Assembly: GCA_039030395.1 (NCBI GenBank)
Contig: JBCCEF010000016.1
Span: 1-64,000, forward strand
DNA: 64,000 bases
Reading direction: 5' to 3'
Source: Acidobacteriota bacterium
Lineage (GTDB): Bacteria > Acidobacteriota > Thermoanaerobaculia > Multivoradales > JBCCEF01
Notes under the pieces: generated by a model
The model's input: the letters and a program-made list of their open reading frames with translations, nothing else
What the model was told of the DNA's origin: nothing
The model's database searches: none
Part shown: positions 1-8,388 of the stretch, piece by piece
How positions within the stretch are numbered: position 1 is the first letter of the stretch
How the letters are laid out: every line of letters starts with the position of its first letter
Translations under genes and position numbers: made by a program

Positions 1-2471
1 CGGCCCTCGGCGAGGCGCTCGAACGCTGGCGCGAGGTGGTGCCGCCGGAAGTTCGGCTGATCAATGTCTACGGCCCGACGGAGACCACGATCTCGGTCAC
101 CTCCGCCGATCTCTCGGGCGACTCCTCTGCGCCCGGCCGAGTCTCGATCGGTCGGCCGATGCCCGGTGTCCGGGTCTACGTCCTCGATCGCCGTGGCGAG
201 CCGGCCTTGGTGGGTGCGGCGGGCGAGCTGGCGATCGGCGGCGGCACCCTGGCCCGTGGCTACCTCGACGCGCCCGGCGCCACCGCCGACGCCTTTCGTC
301 CCGACCCCTTCTGCGGGCAACCCGGCGCCCGCCTCTACCGCAGCGGCGATCGGGCGCGCTTCGCTTCGAACGGGCAGCTCGAAGTGCTCGGCAGGCTCGA
401 TCGTCAGATCAAGCTGCGCGGGTTCCGCATCGAGCCCGGCGAGGTCGAGGCGGTGCTGGCGGCCTGCCCGGGGGTGCGTGCGGCGGTGGTCATGGCGCGG
501 CAGACAGCCGCCGGTCCGGCGCTCGCTGCCTGGGTGGCGAGCGCGCGGCCGATCGAGGAGGTGGTCGCCGCCGCGGCGGAGCGATTGCCGAAACCGCTGC
601 GCCCTTCCCTCTGGGCCGCCGTCGACCGCTTCGAGACGACGACCTCCGGCAAGGTCGATCTGCGCCAGCTGCCGTCGCCCGCACCGCTCGCCTCCACGAC
701 AGGCCGCGGCGGGGAGCGATCGGTCGAGGAGGAGACCCTGGCGGTCCTCTGGCAGCAGGTGCTGGGCGGCGAGGAGCCAGGACCCGACGACGACTTCTTC
801 GCCCTCGGGGGGCACTCGCTGCTGGCGGCGCGACTGATCCCGCGGGTGCGCGAGGCCTTCGGGGTCGAAATGCCCCTGTCGGACCTGTTCGAAGCGCCGA
901 CGCTGCGAGCGCAAGCGATCCGGCTCACCGAACGGCTGCGACAGCCGCTCCGCCCATCGCCACCGCCGCTCGCTCCCGCCACCGACCGCCGCCGGCTGTC
1001 CGCCGGTCAGCGGGCGCTCTGGTTCGTCGACCGGCTCGATCCGGGAAGCCCCGCCTACGGCATCTCGTCGGCGATTCGGCTCGAGGGCGACCTCGACCCG
1101 CTCGCCCTGCGCACTGCCTGGAGTGCTCTCGCCGAGCGCCACGAGGTTTTGCGGACGCGCTTCCCGGAGGAGGACGGCGAGCCCGTGGCCCGGCCGCTGG
1201 CGCCGCCTTCCCCGGAAAGCTGGCCGCTGATCGACCTCGGTGCGCTGGCTTCGCCGGCGGCGGACCGGGAGGCGCGCCGCCTCGCCGGCGCCGAGTCGCG
1301 ATTCCGCTTCGACCTCGCCGGCGCGGGACCGCTGCGGGTGCTCTTGCTGCGGCACGGGGACCGGCGCTGGGACCTGCTGGTCAATGTCCATCACATCGCG
1401 ACGGACGGAACGTCGATGACGATCTTGTTCGCCGATCTGCAGCGCCTCTACGGTGATCTCGCCGCCGGCCGCCGGCCGACGCTCGAGCCGCTACCGCTCC
1501 AGTACGGCGACTACGCGGCCTGGGAAAAGCGCTGGCTCGACCGGCCGGACGTCGCCGGGCCGCTGCTCGAGAGCTGGCGCGCCCGCCTCGGGGGCGAGCT
1601 GCCGAAGCTCGCCTTACCGGTCGATCGTCCCGCCGGCAGCGATGCCACGCCGGGCGTTGCCGAATCGGGCGATACCGGCGCCTCCCGATCGCGCGGTGGG
1701 GTGGTGCCGCTGGCGGTCTCGCGGGAGCAGCTCTCGCCGGTGCTCGCCGCTGCGGCCGAACGCGGCGCAACGCCGTTCGTCGCTTTTCTCGCCGCCTGGA
1801 AACTCTACCTCGCTCAGCTCACCGGCGAGCGCGATCTGCGGGTCGGCACGCCGGTGTCGGTGCGTCCGGCGCGGGTCCTCGAGCAGGTGGTCGGGCTGTT
1901 CGCCAACACCTTGGTTCTGCGCACCTCCTTGGACGACGATCCGACCTTTCTCGCCGCTGTCGACCGCGTGCGAGGCACCGCGATCGCCGCCTGGGCCGCC
2001 CGCGAGCTGCCCTACGAGCGGCTGGTGGCGGCGCTGCGCCCGGACCGTGCCGCCGGCGCGGCGCCGCTCTATGAGGTCTGGTTCGTGCTTCAGGACGAGC
2101 CGCCGCGACTCGCCATTCCCGGGCTGTCGGCAGAGCTGCTGGTCACCGACGTGGCGCCGCCGGCGAAGTTCGACCTCGCCCTCAACCTGACCCTGCACGA
2201 CGGCGCGCTGCGCGGTTTCGTCGAGCACGACCCGGCGCGAATCTCCGAGACCACCGCCCGCCGGTTGGCCGCCGGCTATGTCGACTTGCTGTCGGCCATC
2301 GCTGCCGACCCGGCCCGGCCGCTGTCCGAACTCGCCGCCCAGATCTCCGAGGAGGAGCGCTCTACCCGGGCGGCGCGCCGACGCGGTTTCGAAAGCGCGC
2401 TGCGCTCCGGCCTCGCCACGCGCCGCGCGGTCGTCATCACGAATTCCACTCCAGAGGAGCCCGAGTCATGA
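1..2471 (+). CDS. NRPS, 5'-truncated: A (C-terminal part)-PCP-C
   Basis: The gene is already open at the window edge (first full codon at base 3), so its start and most of the first adenylation domain are missing. Visible A-domain motifs in order are YGPTE, GELAIGG..RGY, YRSGD, GRLDRQIKLRGFRIEPGEVE and GKVDL. A carrier domain follows with LGGHSLL (phosphopantetheine Ser codon at 816). Then comes a complete condensation domain with SAGQRALWF, HEVLRTRF, an intact HHIATDG (1389-1409) and the ELPYERLV motif. The protein ends about 40 residues after the C domain with no downstream A domain. That C domain must therefore accept an aminoacyl carrier on another protein, most simply the next NRPS. The stop overlaps the hydroxylase start (ATGA). 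Three visible pocket residues (V, I, S) are too few to predict its substrate. Confidence 0.95.
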   Translation, partial: ALGEALERWREVVPPEVRLINVYGPTETTISVTSADLSGDSSAPGRVSIGRPMPGVRVYVLDRRGEPALVGAAGELAIGGGTLARGYLDAPGATADAFRPDPFCGQPGARLYRSGDRARFASNGQLEVLGRLDRQIKLRGFRIEPGEVEAVLAACPGVRAAVVMARQTAAGPALAAWVASARPIEEVVAAAAERLPKPLRPSLWAAVDRFETTTSGKVDLRQLPSPAPLASTTGRGGERSVEEETLAVLWQQVLGGEEPGPDDDFFALGGHSLLAARLIPRVREAFGVEMPLSDLFEAPTLRAQAIRLTERLRQPLRPSPPPLAPATDRRRLSAGQRALWFVDRLDPGSPAYGISSAIRLEGDLDPLALRTAWSALAERHEVLRTRFPEEDGEPVARPLAPPSPESWPLIDLGALASPAADREARRLAGAESRFRFDLAGAGPLRVLLLRHGDRRWDLLVNVHHIATDGTSMTILFADLQRLYGDLAAGRRPTLEPLPLQYGDYAAWEKRWLDRPDVAGPLLESWRARLGGELPKLALPVDRPAGSDATPGVAESGDTGASRSRGGVVPLAVSREQLSPVLAAAAERGATPFVAFLAAWKLYLAQLTGERDLRVGTPVSVRPARVLEQVVGLFANTLVLRTSLDDDPTFLAAVDRVRGTAIAAWAARELPYERLVAALRPDRAAGAAPLYEVWFVLQDEPPRLAIPGLSAELLVTDVAPPAKFDLALNLTLHDGALRGFVEHDPARISETTARRLAAGYVDLLSAIAADPARPLSELAAQISEEERSTRAARRRGFESALRSGLATRRAVVITNSTPEEPES

Positions 2472-3508
2472 CCAATCCCCGTTCCGTTCCACCTCCCACC
2501 CTGCCTGGCATCGGCGCCGTCCGTCGGCGCGCCGTGGCCTCCCCTTCCGCCGCCGTCACCTGCGAGCCCCTTGCCGGCGGTTCACCGGTGGTGGTCACCC
2601 CCGCCGCTGGTGCCGACCTCGACCTCGAAGCCTGGGCGGCGGGAGAACGGGAGAGCGTCGATCGCTGGTTCGCCGAGCACCGAGCCCTGCTCTTCCGCGG
2701 CTTTCGGGTGGACGGCCTGGAGGCCTTCCGCAGCTTCGCCGGGGCCACCGCCGACGGCGATCCGCTCGACTACCGTGACCGGTCGACGCCGCGGCCGGAG
2801 CTCGGCCGGGGCGTCTACGTCTCGACCGTCTACCCGCCGGCGCGCTCGATCGATCTCCACAACGAGGGCACCTACTGGGTTCGCTTCCCACTCAAGATCT
2901 ACTTCGGATCGCTGATCGTCGCAGACGAAGGCGGCGAGACGCCGATTGCCGATGTCCGTCGGGTGCTCGCCCGCTTGCCCGAGACGGTGCGTGAGCGCTT
3001 TCGGCGTCTGGGCGTTCTCTACGTCCGCAACTACAACGACGGCTTCGGCCTGCCGTGGCAGGAGGTTTTCCAGACGGAAAGCCGCGAGGAGGTCGAGGAC
3101 TACTGCCGCGGCAACGCGATCGAGCTCGAGTGGAAAGCGGGCGATCGCCTCCGGACTCGACAACATCGACCGGCGATACGCCGCCATCCGGTGACCGACG
3201 AAGAGATCTGGTTCAACCACGCCCTCTTCTTTCATACCTCGTCGCTCGATTCCGAGATGCGGCGGACCCTGCTCGCCGACCTGGGCGAGGAGGGGCTTCC
3301 CTACGCCACCTACTACGGCGACGGCTCGCCGATCGAGCCCGAGGTGACGGCGGCGATTCGACAAGCCTACGAGCAGGAAACCATCGCTTTCCCTTGGCAA
3401 ACGGGCGACGTTCTGATGCTGGACAACCTCTGCTTCGCGCACGGCCGGCGGCCGTACCGCGGTGAGCGCCAGGTGGTGGTGGCGATGATGGAGCCGGTGG
3501 CCGGATGA
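2468..3508 (+). CDS. SyrP/TauD-family Fe(II)/2-oxoglutarate amino-acid beta-hydroxylase
   Basis: A 346-residue TauD/TfdA-type non-haem iron dioxygenase. The iron triad is visible: His131 and Glu133 (HNE, the form used in SyrP-like enzymes rather than HxD) and distal His325 in CFAHGRRPY. An Arg-rich segment follows that would hold 2-oxoglutarate. SyrP relatives hydroxylate the beta carbon of an amino acid while it is tethered to an NRPS carrier protein. In siderophores the resulting beta-hydroxy-Asp or beta-hydroxy-His chelates iron. The gene sits between two NRPS genes with 4-base overlaps on both sides, so it is translated with them. The next gene starts with a dead C-like domain and a His-like A domain, so histidine on that module is the inferred substrate. 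Confidence 0.9.
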   Translation: MTNPRSVPPPTLPGIGAVRRRAVASPSAAVTCEPLAGGSPVVVTPAAGADLDLEAWAAGERESVDRWFAEHRALLFRGFRVDGLEAFRSFAGATADGDPLDYRDRSTPRPELGRGVYVSTVYPPARSIDLHNEGTYWVRFPLKIYFGSLIVADEGGETPIADVRRVLARLPETVRERFRRLGVLYVRNYNDGFGLPWQEVFQTESREEVEDYCRGNAIELEWKAGDRLRTRQHRPAIRRHPVTDEEIWFNHALFFHTSSLDSEMRRTLLADLGEEGLPYATYYGDGSPIEPEVTAAIRQAYEQETIAFPWQTGDVLMLDNLCFAHGRRPYRGERQVVVAMMEPVAG

Positions 3509-6500
3509 GCGAAGCGGCTTTTCGTGCGTCGCCGCAGCAGCGCCGTGCCTGGACGTTGCGCCGCCACGGCGGTTCGTCGGCTCGGCCCTTCGGTGCTCAC
3601 CTCGCCTTCTCCGCCGCGCCCGGATTGCCATCCGGAATCGAGGCGGCGCTGCGGCGGGCGGTGGTGGCGGCGACCGCTCGGCACGAAGTGCTGCGCACCC
3701 GGCTGGAGCAGCCGCCCGGGCACTCCGTACCGGTGCAGCGGATTGCGCCGCAGGCGGGAGCCCCGCCTGCGGTGGTCGATCTCTCTCATCTCGGAGAGCG
3801 GGCCTGGCGCGAGACCGCACACCGGTTGGCGGCCGGTGCGCCGCTCGGTTCCGACCTCGGCGCTTCCCCCTTCGGCGCCCTCCTGCTGCGCCTCCCCGGC
3901 GGCGAGTCGGCGGTTTTGCTCTCGCTGGCGAGCGCTGCCGGAGACGCCGCCTCGGTGGCCGCCTTGGCCGCCGAGATCGCCTCCGAAGCCAATGGCTCCG
4001 AGGCGCCGGAGCCCGCCCTGCAGTACCCGGACGCGGCCGAGTGGCAGCTCTCTCTGCTGGAAGGTGATGCAGCGGCCGAAGGGCGCGACTTCTGGCACCG
4101 CCGGCGGAACCGCGAGAGTGCAGGTGCTGGGGTCGATGAAGCCGTACCTCTGGCGACCGCGGGCGACGGTCCGTTTCGGCCGCAGGAGCTCCGTCGGTCG
4201 GTCTCGGCGGGCACACGGTCGGCGGTGGAGGCGATCGCCGCCGATGCCGGCTGCGATCCTTCCACGGTCTGGCTGGTCGCCTGGGCTTGGCTACTCGCCC
4301 GCCTCGCCGATCGTCCGCGGGTCACCGTCGGGGCTCTCGCCGACGGTCGCCGCCTCGACGAGCTGCGTTCCGCCCAAGGTCCGTTCGCCCGCTACTTGCC
4401 GCTGGTCTTGGAGCCCGACCCGCGACGTCCGCTGGTCGAGGCGGCTCGTCGCGTGGCCGAAGCGCTGGAAGAGGCGATGGGCTGGCAGGAGGCCCTGGCT
4501 CCCGACGAGATTCCGGCCCCCGAGCTGCTCTTCGAGTTGGCTCCGCCGGTCGTGCTCGACGAACCGTTCCGGGTGGTGGGTCGCCACGCGATGAGCGAGC
4601 CCTTCCTTCTCCGTCTGGCGCTCGACCACTTCGCCGTGGGGGAAGAGGGGGGCGAGGCCGGCGCGACGACGCTGATTCTCGGTCGCGACGCCTCGCGCAT
4701 CGACTCCGCCGTGGCCGAAGAGTGGCTGGCAGCGTTGGTCGCACTGATCGAATCGGCCGCCGAGAATCTCGCTGCGCCGCTCGCTTCGCTGCCGTTGGCG
4801 ATTCCGTCCGACGCGGTTCGATCTTCCGCCCCCGTGCCGGCGTCCGCAGGGCCCGCGACCCTGAGCGGCGAGGCCCCCGATGTGGTCGAGGTCATCGCTC
4901 GACGGGCCGCGGAGCAGCCCGAAGCGACCGCCGTCCTCGACGCCTCCGGCGCCGCGTCCTACGGCGAGATCGCTGCCGACGCGGCGCGCCTCGCCGACCG
5001 CCTCACGGCGCTGGGAATCGGCGCCGACGACGTGGTCGCCATCCACCTGCCGCGGGACCGCCGTTTCGTCGCGGCGGTGCTCGGCACGATGGCCTCCGGC
5101 GCCGCGTACCTGCCGCTCGATCCCGGCTACCCGCGGCCGCGGCTCCTCGGCGCCATCGCGGACGCCGGTGCCCGCATCCTGGTGACCGGCGAGCCCGAGG
5201 GAGAGGCGGAAACTCTCACCGAGGAGTTCGCCGAGGGCGGCGGCACGGTGCTCCGACCGGACACCCTCGATGGCGGGACGCCGTCGCTGATCCCGCGGCC
5301 GGTGTCGCCCGCGGTCGCCGCCTATGTGCTGTTCACCTCGGGCTCGACCGGCAGGCCCAAAGGGGTGGTGGTTTCACGGGGCGCTCTCGCCGCCTCGACC
5401 GCCGCCCGCGGCGTCCACTACCGCGAGCCCGTCGGCGTTTACCTTCTGCTGTCCTCGTTTTCCTTCGACAGCAGCGTTGCGGGGCTCTTCTGGGCCCTCG
5501 CCGACGGCGGCGCGCTGGCGCTGGCACCGGGCGGCTTCCAGTGGGACCTGCGGGGTCTGCTGGCTACCGCCGAAGGCTGGGGCGTGACCCATCTGCTGGC
5601 CCTACCCTCCCTGTGGTGGCTGCTGCTCGAAGAGAAGGCGGCTGCAGACCGGTTCCCCGAGCTCCGCTGCGTGATCGTTGCGGGAGAGGCGTGCCCGGCT
5701 TCCCTGGTCGAGCTCCACCGCCGGGTGACGCCGGAGGCCGAGCTGCACAACGAGTACGGTCCGACCGAGGGCACGGTGTGGGCGAGTGTCGCCGAGCTCC
5801 GCAGCGAGGCGCCGGGAGCAGCCGTGCCGATCGGGTGGGCCGCCCCCCACGCCCACCTGCACTTGCGCGACCGAAACTTCGGCGGCCCTCTCCCGGCCGG
5901 AGCGCCCGGCGAGCTGCTGATCGGCGGTGCCGGCGTGGCGCGCGGCTACATCGGACGGCCGGCAGAGACGGCGGCGCGCTTCGTGCCCGATCCCTGGTCT
6001 GGAGCCTCCGGCGCTCGCCTCTACCGCAGTGGCGACCGCGCCTGGCGGCGCGGTGATGGTGCGCTGGTGTTCCTCGGCCGCAGCGACCGCCAGGTGAAGG
6101 TGCGCGGGCATCGGATCGAACCGGCGGAGATCGAACGGCTGCTGGGCGAGCACCCGAAGGTGCGGGCTGCAGCGGTGGTCACCGCCGGTGCCGCGGAGGA
6201 GCTGCGCCTCGTCGCCTGGGTGGAGTCCGCCGAAGTCCCGAGCGGGCTGGTCGAGGAGCTACGAAGCTGGCTCGTCGCGCGCTTGCCGGAGGCGCTGGTG
6301 CCGTCGGTGATCACGGTCGCCGCCGCCCTGCCGCGGCTGCCCAACGGCAAGCTCGACCGCGCCGCGCTGGCGGAGCGCGAGCCGGAGCCGGCGCGGCCGC
6401 TCTATGTCGAGCCGGAGAGCGAGGCTGAGCGCGCTCTCGCCGCCATCTGGGGCGAGGTCCTCGGCGTCGAGGAGGTCGGTGCCGAGGACAACTTCTTCCG

Positions 6501-8388
6501 CCTCGGCGGCGACTCGATCTTGACCGTGCGGGTGCGCGCCGCGGCGGCGGCGCGCGGCCTCGAATTTTCGGTTCAGGAGGTCTTCAACCACCCGACGGTG
6601 CGGGAGCTGGCGGCGGTGGCCCGCCAAGAGTCGCCGGTGGCGGCCGCGGAGAGGCCGGTCGCGCAGGAGCGCTTCGCAGGTCTCTCGGACGTCGATCGGG
6701 CCCGGCTGCCGGCGGATGCCGAGGACGCCTTTCCGCTGCTCGCCCTCCAGGAGGGAATGCTGTTCGAGAACGCTCGCGACCCCGCGGCCGGGCACTACGT
6801 CGATGTCCTCTGCTTCGACCTCGCGATGCCCTTCGACGCGGCAGCCCTCCGGCGCGCCCTCGGCTGGCTCGCGGGCAGCCATCCGGTGCTGCGCACGTCG
6901 CTCCACCTGCACGGCTTCGAACAGCCCCTGCAGGTGGTCCACCGCTGGGCTGAGATTCCGCTCGAGGTCGGCACCGGGTCCGATCCCCCTTCGGCCGAGG
7001 CGCTGCTCGCAGCGGAGCGCGCCCGCGGCTTCGACCCCCAACAGGCCCCGCTGATTCGCCTCAAGGCGTACCGATTGGACGAGCGCCGAGTGCGCCTCGT
7101 CGTCTGTGAGCACCACGCCATTCTCGACGGCTGGAGCGCCGCTTCGTTCCTGACCGAGCTGCTGCGCCTCTACCACGACCTGGTTTCCGGTGCTCCGGCG
7201 AAGCCGCCCGAGGCACCGCCGGTGGGGATGCGGCGGGCGGTCGAGCTGGAGCGCGCGGCGCTGGCCGACACGGCGAGCGAGCAGTACTGGCAAGAGCGGC
7301 TCTCCGGCGCGCCGGCCGCGGCGCTGCCCCCAGCCTCCGCCGGATCGCCCGGCGGGCGGCGGGAGCTTCCGATCGAGCTGTCCGATTCGCTGGCCCGCGC
7401 GGTGCGCGAACTGGCGCGCGAGCTGGCGGTGCCGGTGCGCACGGTGCTGCTCACGGCTCACCTTCGCTGCCTCGCCGAGGCCGGCGGCGCAACCGAGGTG
7501 GTGACCGGGCTGGTGACCCACGGCCGGCCGGAGGAGGAGGGCGGCGAGCGGGCCCTCGGCCTGTTCCTCAACACGGTGCCCTTCCCCCTGCGCCTGCGCG
7601 CGGAGAGCTGGCGGGACCTGATAGCGCGCGTCCACGCCGCCGAGGGCGAGATGATCCCGCACCGGCGCTTCCCGCTCGCCGAGCTAGTCCGGCGGCGCGG
7701 CGGTCTGCTGTTCGACAACGCCTTCAACTTCGTTCACTTCCACGTTCAGCGCGAAGCCCGGGAAGTGGCCGGCTTCGAGGTGCTGGCGGTGGCGGGACAG
7801 GAGACCACCGAGCTGCCGCTGGTCGCGACCTTCCGCTCCCAGATCTCCGGCAGCGGGATTTCCGGTGAGCTGGCGGTCGACGGCAAGACGCTCGGTTCCC
7901 TCCAGGCAGAGACGCTGGCGGCGTTCTATCCACGGGTGCTGGCGGCGATGACCGACGACCCCGCCGGGCGTCACGACGGCTTCGAGAGCGGTACCGCACA
8001 GCTCTTCTCGGTTGGCGATGACTCGGTCGTTTCCTGGCGCGCTCGGCTCGACGCACCCGCCAGGGAGCGGTCCGAGGAGCCGGCGGTGGCGACGCGGCGG
8101 ACTCCGCCGGCGAACGACAGCGAGCGTCGGGTGGCGGAGGTGTTCTCGGAGCTGTTGGGAGTAGCCGACGTTGCCGCCGAAGACGACTTCTTCCGGCTCG
8201 GCGGCCATTCGCTGCTCGCCGGCCGGGCGGCGGCGCTGCTGCGCGACCGGATGGGCGTGGACTTGACTCTGGGTGAGCTGCTTGCGAGCCCCACGGTCCG
8301 CGCCATCGCCCGCGCCGCTGACCGCCGCCGCGAGGAATCAGTGCCCGCCGGCGCCCAAGAAGAGGACTGGGAAGAGGTGGAAATTTGA
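3505..8388 (+). CDS. NRPS: degenerate C (interface-like)-A-PCP-C-PCP
   Basis: 1627 residues. Residues 1-430 are a condensation-fold domain whose HHxxxDG motif reads ASAAGDA (142-148), so both catalytic histidines are gone. The A domain (about 450-960) has FTSGSTGRPKG near 607, NEYGPTE near 749 and GKLDR near 947. Its pocket residues, aligned by eye to GrsA, read D-S-A-A-I-A-E-V-W-K, close to known histidine codes (DS..xAEVxK). A carrier with LGGDSI lies near 1000. A second C domain starts near 1076 and has an intact HHAILDG at 1203-1209. It is followed directly by another carrier (LGGHSLL near 1564) with no A domain between them. The C-terminus is acidic (EEDWEEVEI), as in short linear docking motifs. 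ATGA overlap upstream and TTGA overlap downstream. Confidence 0.95.
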   Translation: MSEAAFRASPQQRRAWTLRRHGGSSARPFGAHLAFSAAPGLPSGIEAALRRAVVAATARHEVLRTRLEQPPGHSVPVQRIAPQAGAPPAVVDLSHLGERAWRETAHRLAAGAPLGSDLGASPFGALLLRLPGGESAVLLSLASAAGDAASVAALAAEIASEANGSEAPEPALQYPDAAEWQLSLLEGDAAAEGRDFWHRRRNRESAGAGVDEAVPLATAGDGPFRPQELRRSVSAGTRSAVEAIAADAGCDPSTVWLVAWAWLLARLADRPRVTVGALADGRRLDELRSAQGPFARYLPLVLEPDPRRPLVEAARRVAEALEEAMGWQEALAPDEIPAPELLFELAPPVVLDEPFRVVGRHAMSEPFLLRLALDHFAVGEEGGEAGATTLILGRDASRIDSAVAEEWLAALVALIESAAENLAAPLASLPLAIPSDAVRSSAPVPASAGPATLSGEAPDVVEVIARRAAEQPEATAVLDASGAASYGEIAADAARLADRLTALGIGADDVVAIHLPRDRRFVAAVLGTMASGAAYLPLDPGYPRPRLLGAIADAGARILVTGEPEGEAETLTEEFAEGGGTVLRPDTLDGGTPSLIPRPVSPAVAAYVLFTSGSTGRPKGVVVSRGALAASTAARGVHYREPVGVYLLLSSFSFDSSVAGLFWALADGGALALAPGGFQWDLRGLLATAEGWGVTHLLALPSLWWLLLEEKAAADRFPELRCVIVAGEACPASLVELHRRVTPEAELHNEYGPTEGTVWASVAELRSEAPGAAVPIGWAAPHAHLHLRDRNFGGPLPAGAPGELLIGGAGVARGYIGRPAETAARFVPDPWSGASGARLYRSGDRAWRRGDGALVFLGRSDRQVKVRGHRIEPAEIERLLGEHPKVRAAAVVTAGAAEELRLVAWVESAEVPSGLVEELRSWLVARLPEALVPSVITVAAALPRLPNGKLDRAALAEREPEPARPLYVEPESEAERALAAIWGEVLGVEEVGAEDNFFRLGGDSILTVRVRAAAAARGLEFSVQEVFNHPTVRELAAVARQESPVAAAERPVAQERFAGLSDVDRARLPADAEDAFPLLALQEGMLFENARDPAAGHYVDVLCFDLAMPFDAAALRRALGWLAGSHPVLRTSLHLHGFEQPLQVVHRWAEIPLEVGTGSDPPSAEALLAAERARGFDPQQAPLIRLKAYRLDERRVRLVVCEHHAILDGWSAASFLTELLRLYHDLVSGAPAKPPEAPPVGMRRAVELERAALADTASEQYWQERLSGAPAAALPPASAGSPGGRRELPIELSDSLARAVRELARELAVPVRTVLLTAHLRCLAEAGGATEVVTGLVTHGRPEEEGGERALGLFLNTVPFPLRLRAESWRDLIARVHAAEGEMIPHRRFPLAELVRRRGGLLFDNAFNFVHFHVQREAREVAGFEVLAVAGQETTELPLVATFRSQISGSGISGELAVDGKTLGSLQAETLAAFYPRVLAAMTDDPAGRHDGFESGTAQLFSVGDDSVVSWRARLDAPARERSEEPAVATRRTPPANDSERRVAEVFSELLGVADVAAEDDFFRLGGHSLLAGRAAALLRDRMGVDLTLGELLASPTVRAIARAADRRREESVPAGAQEEDWEEVEI

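Noticed and set aside
1389-2400. Terminal domain of the first NRPS as an epimerisation domain
   Set aside because: It has the condensation N-terminal motif (SAGQRALWF), HHIATDG and ELPYERLV rather than epimerase motifs. It is a condensation domain.
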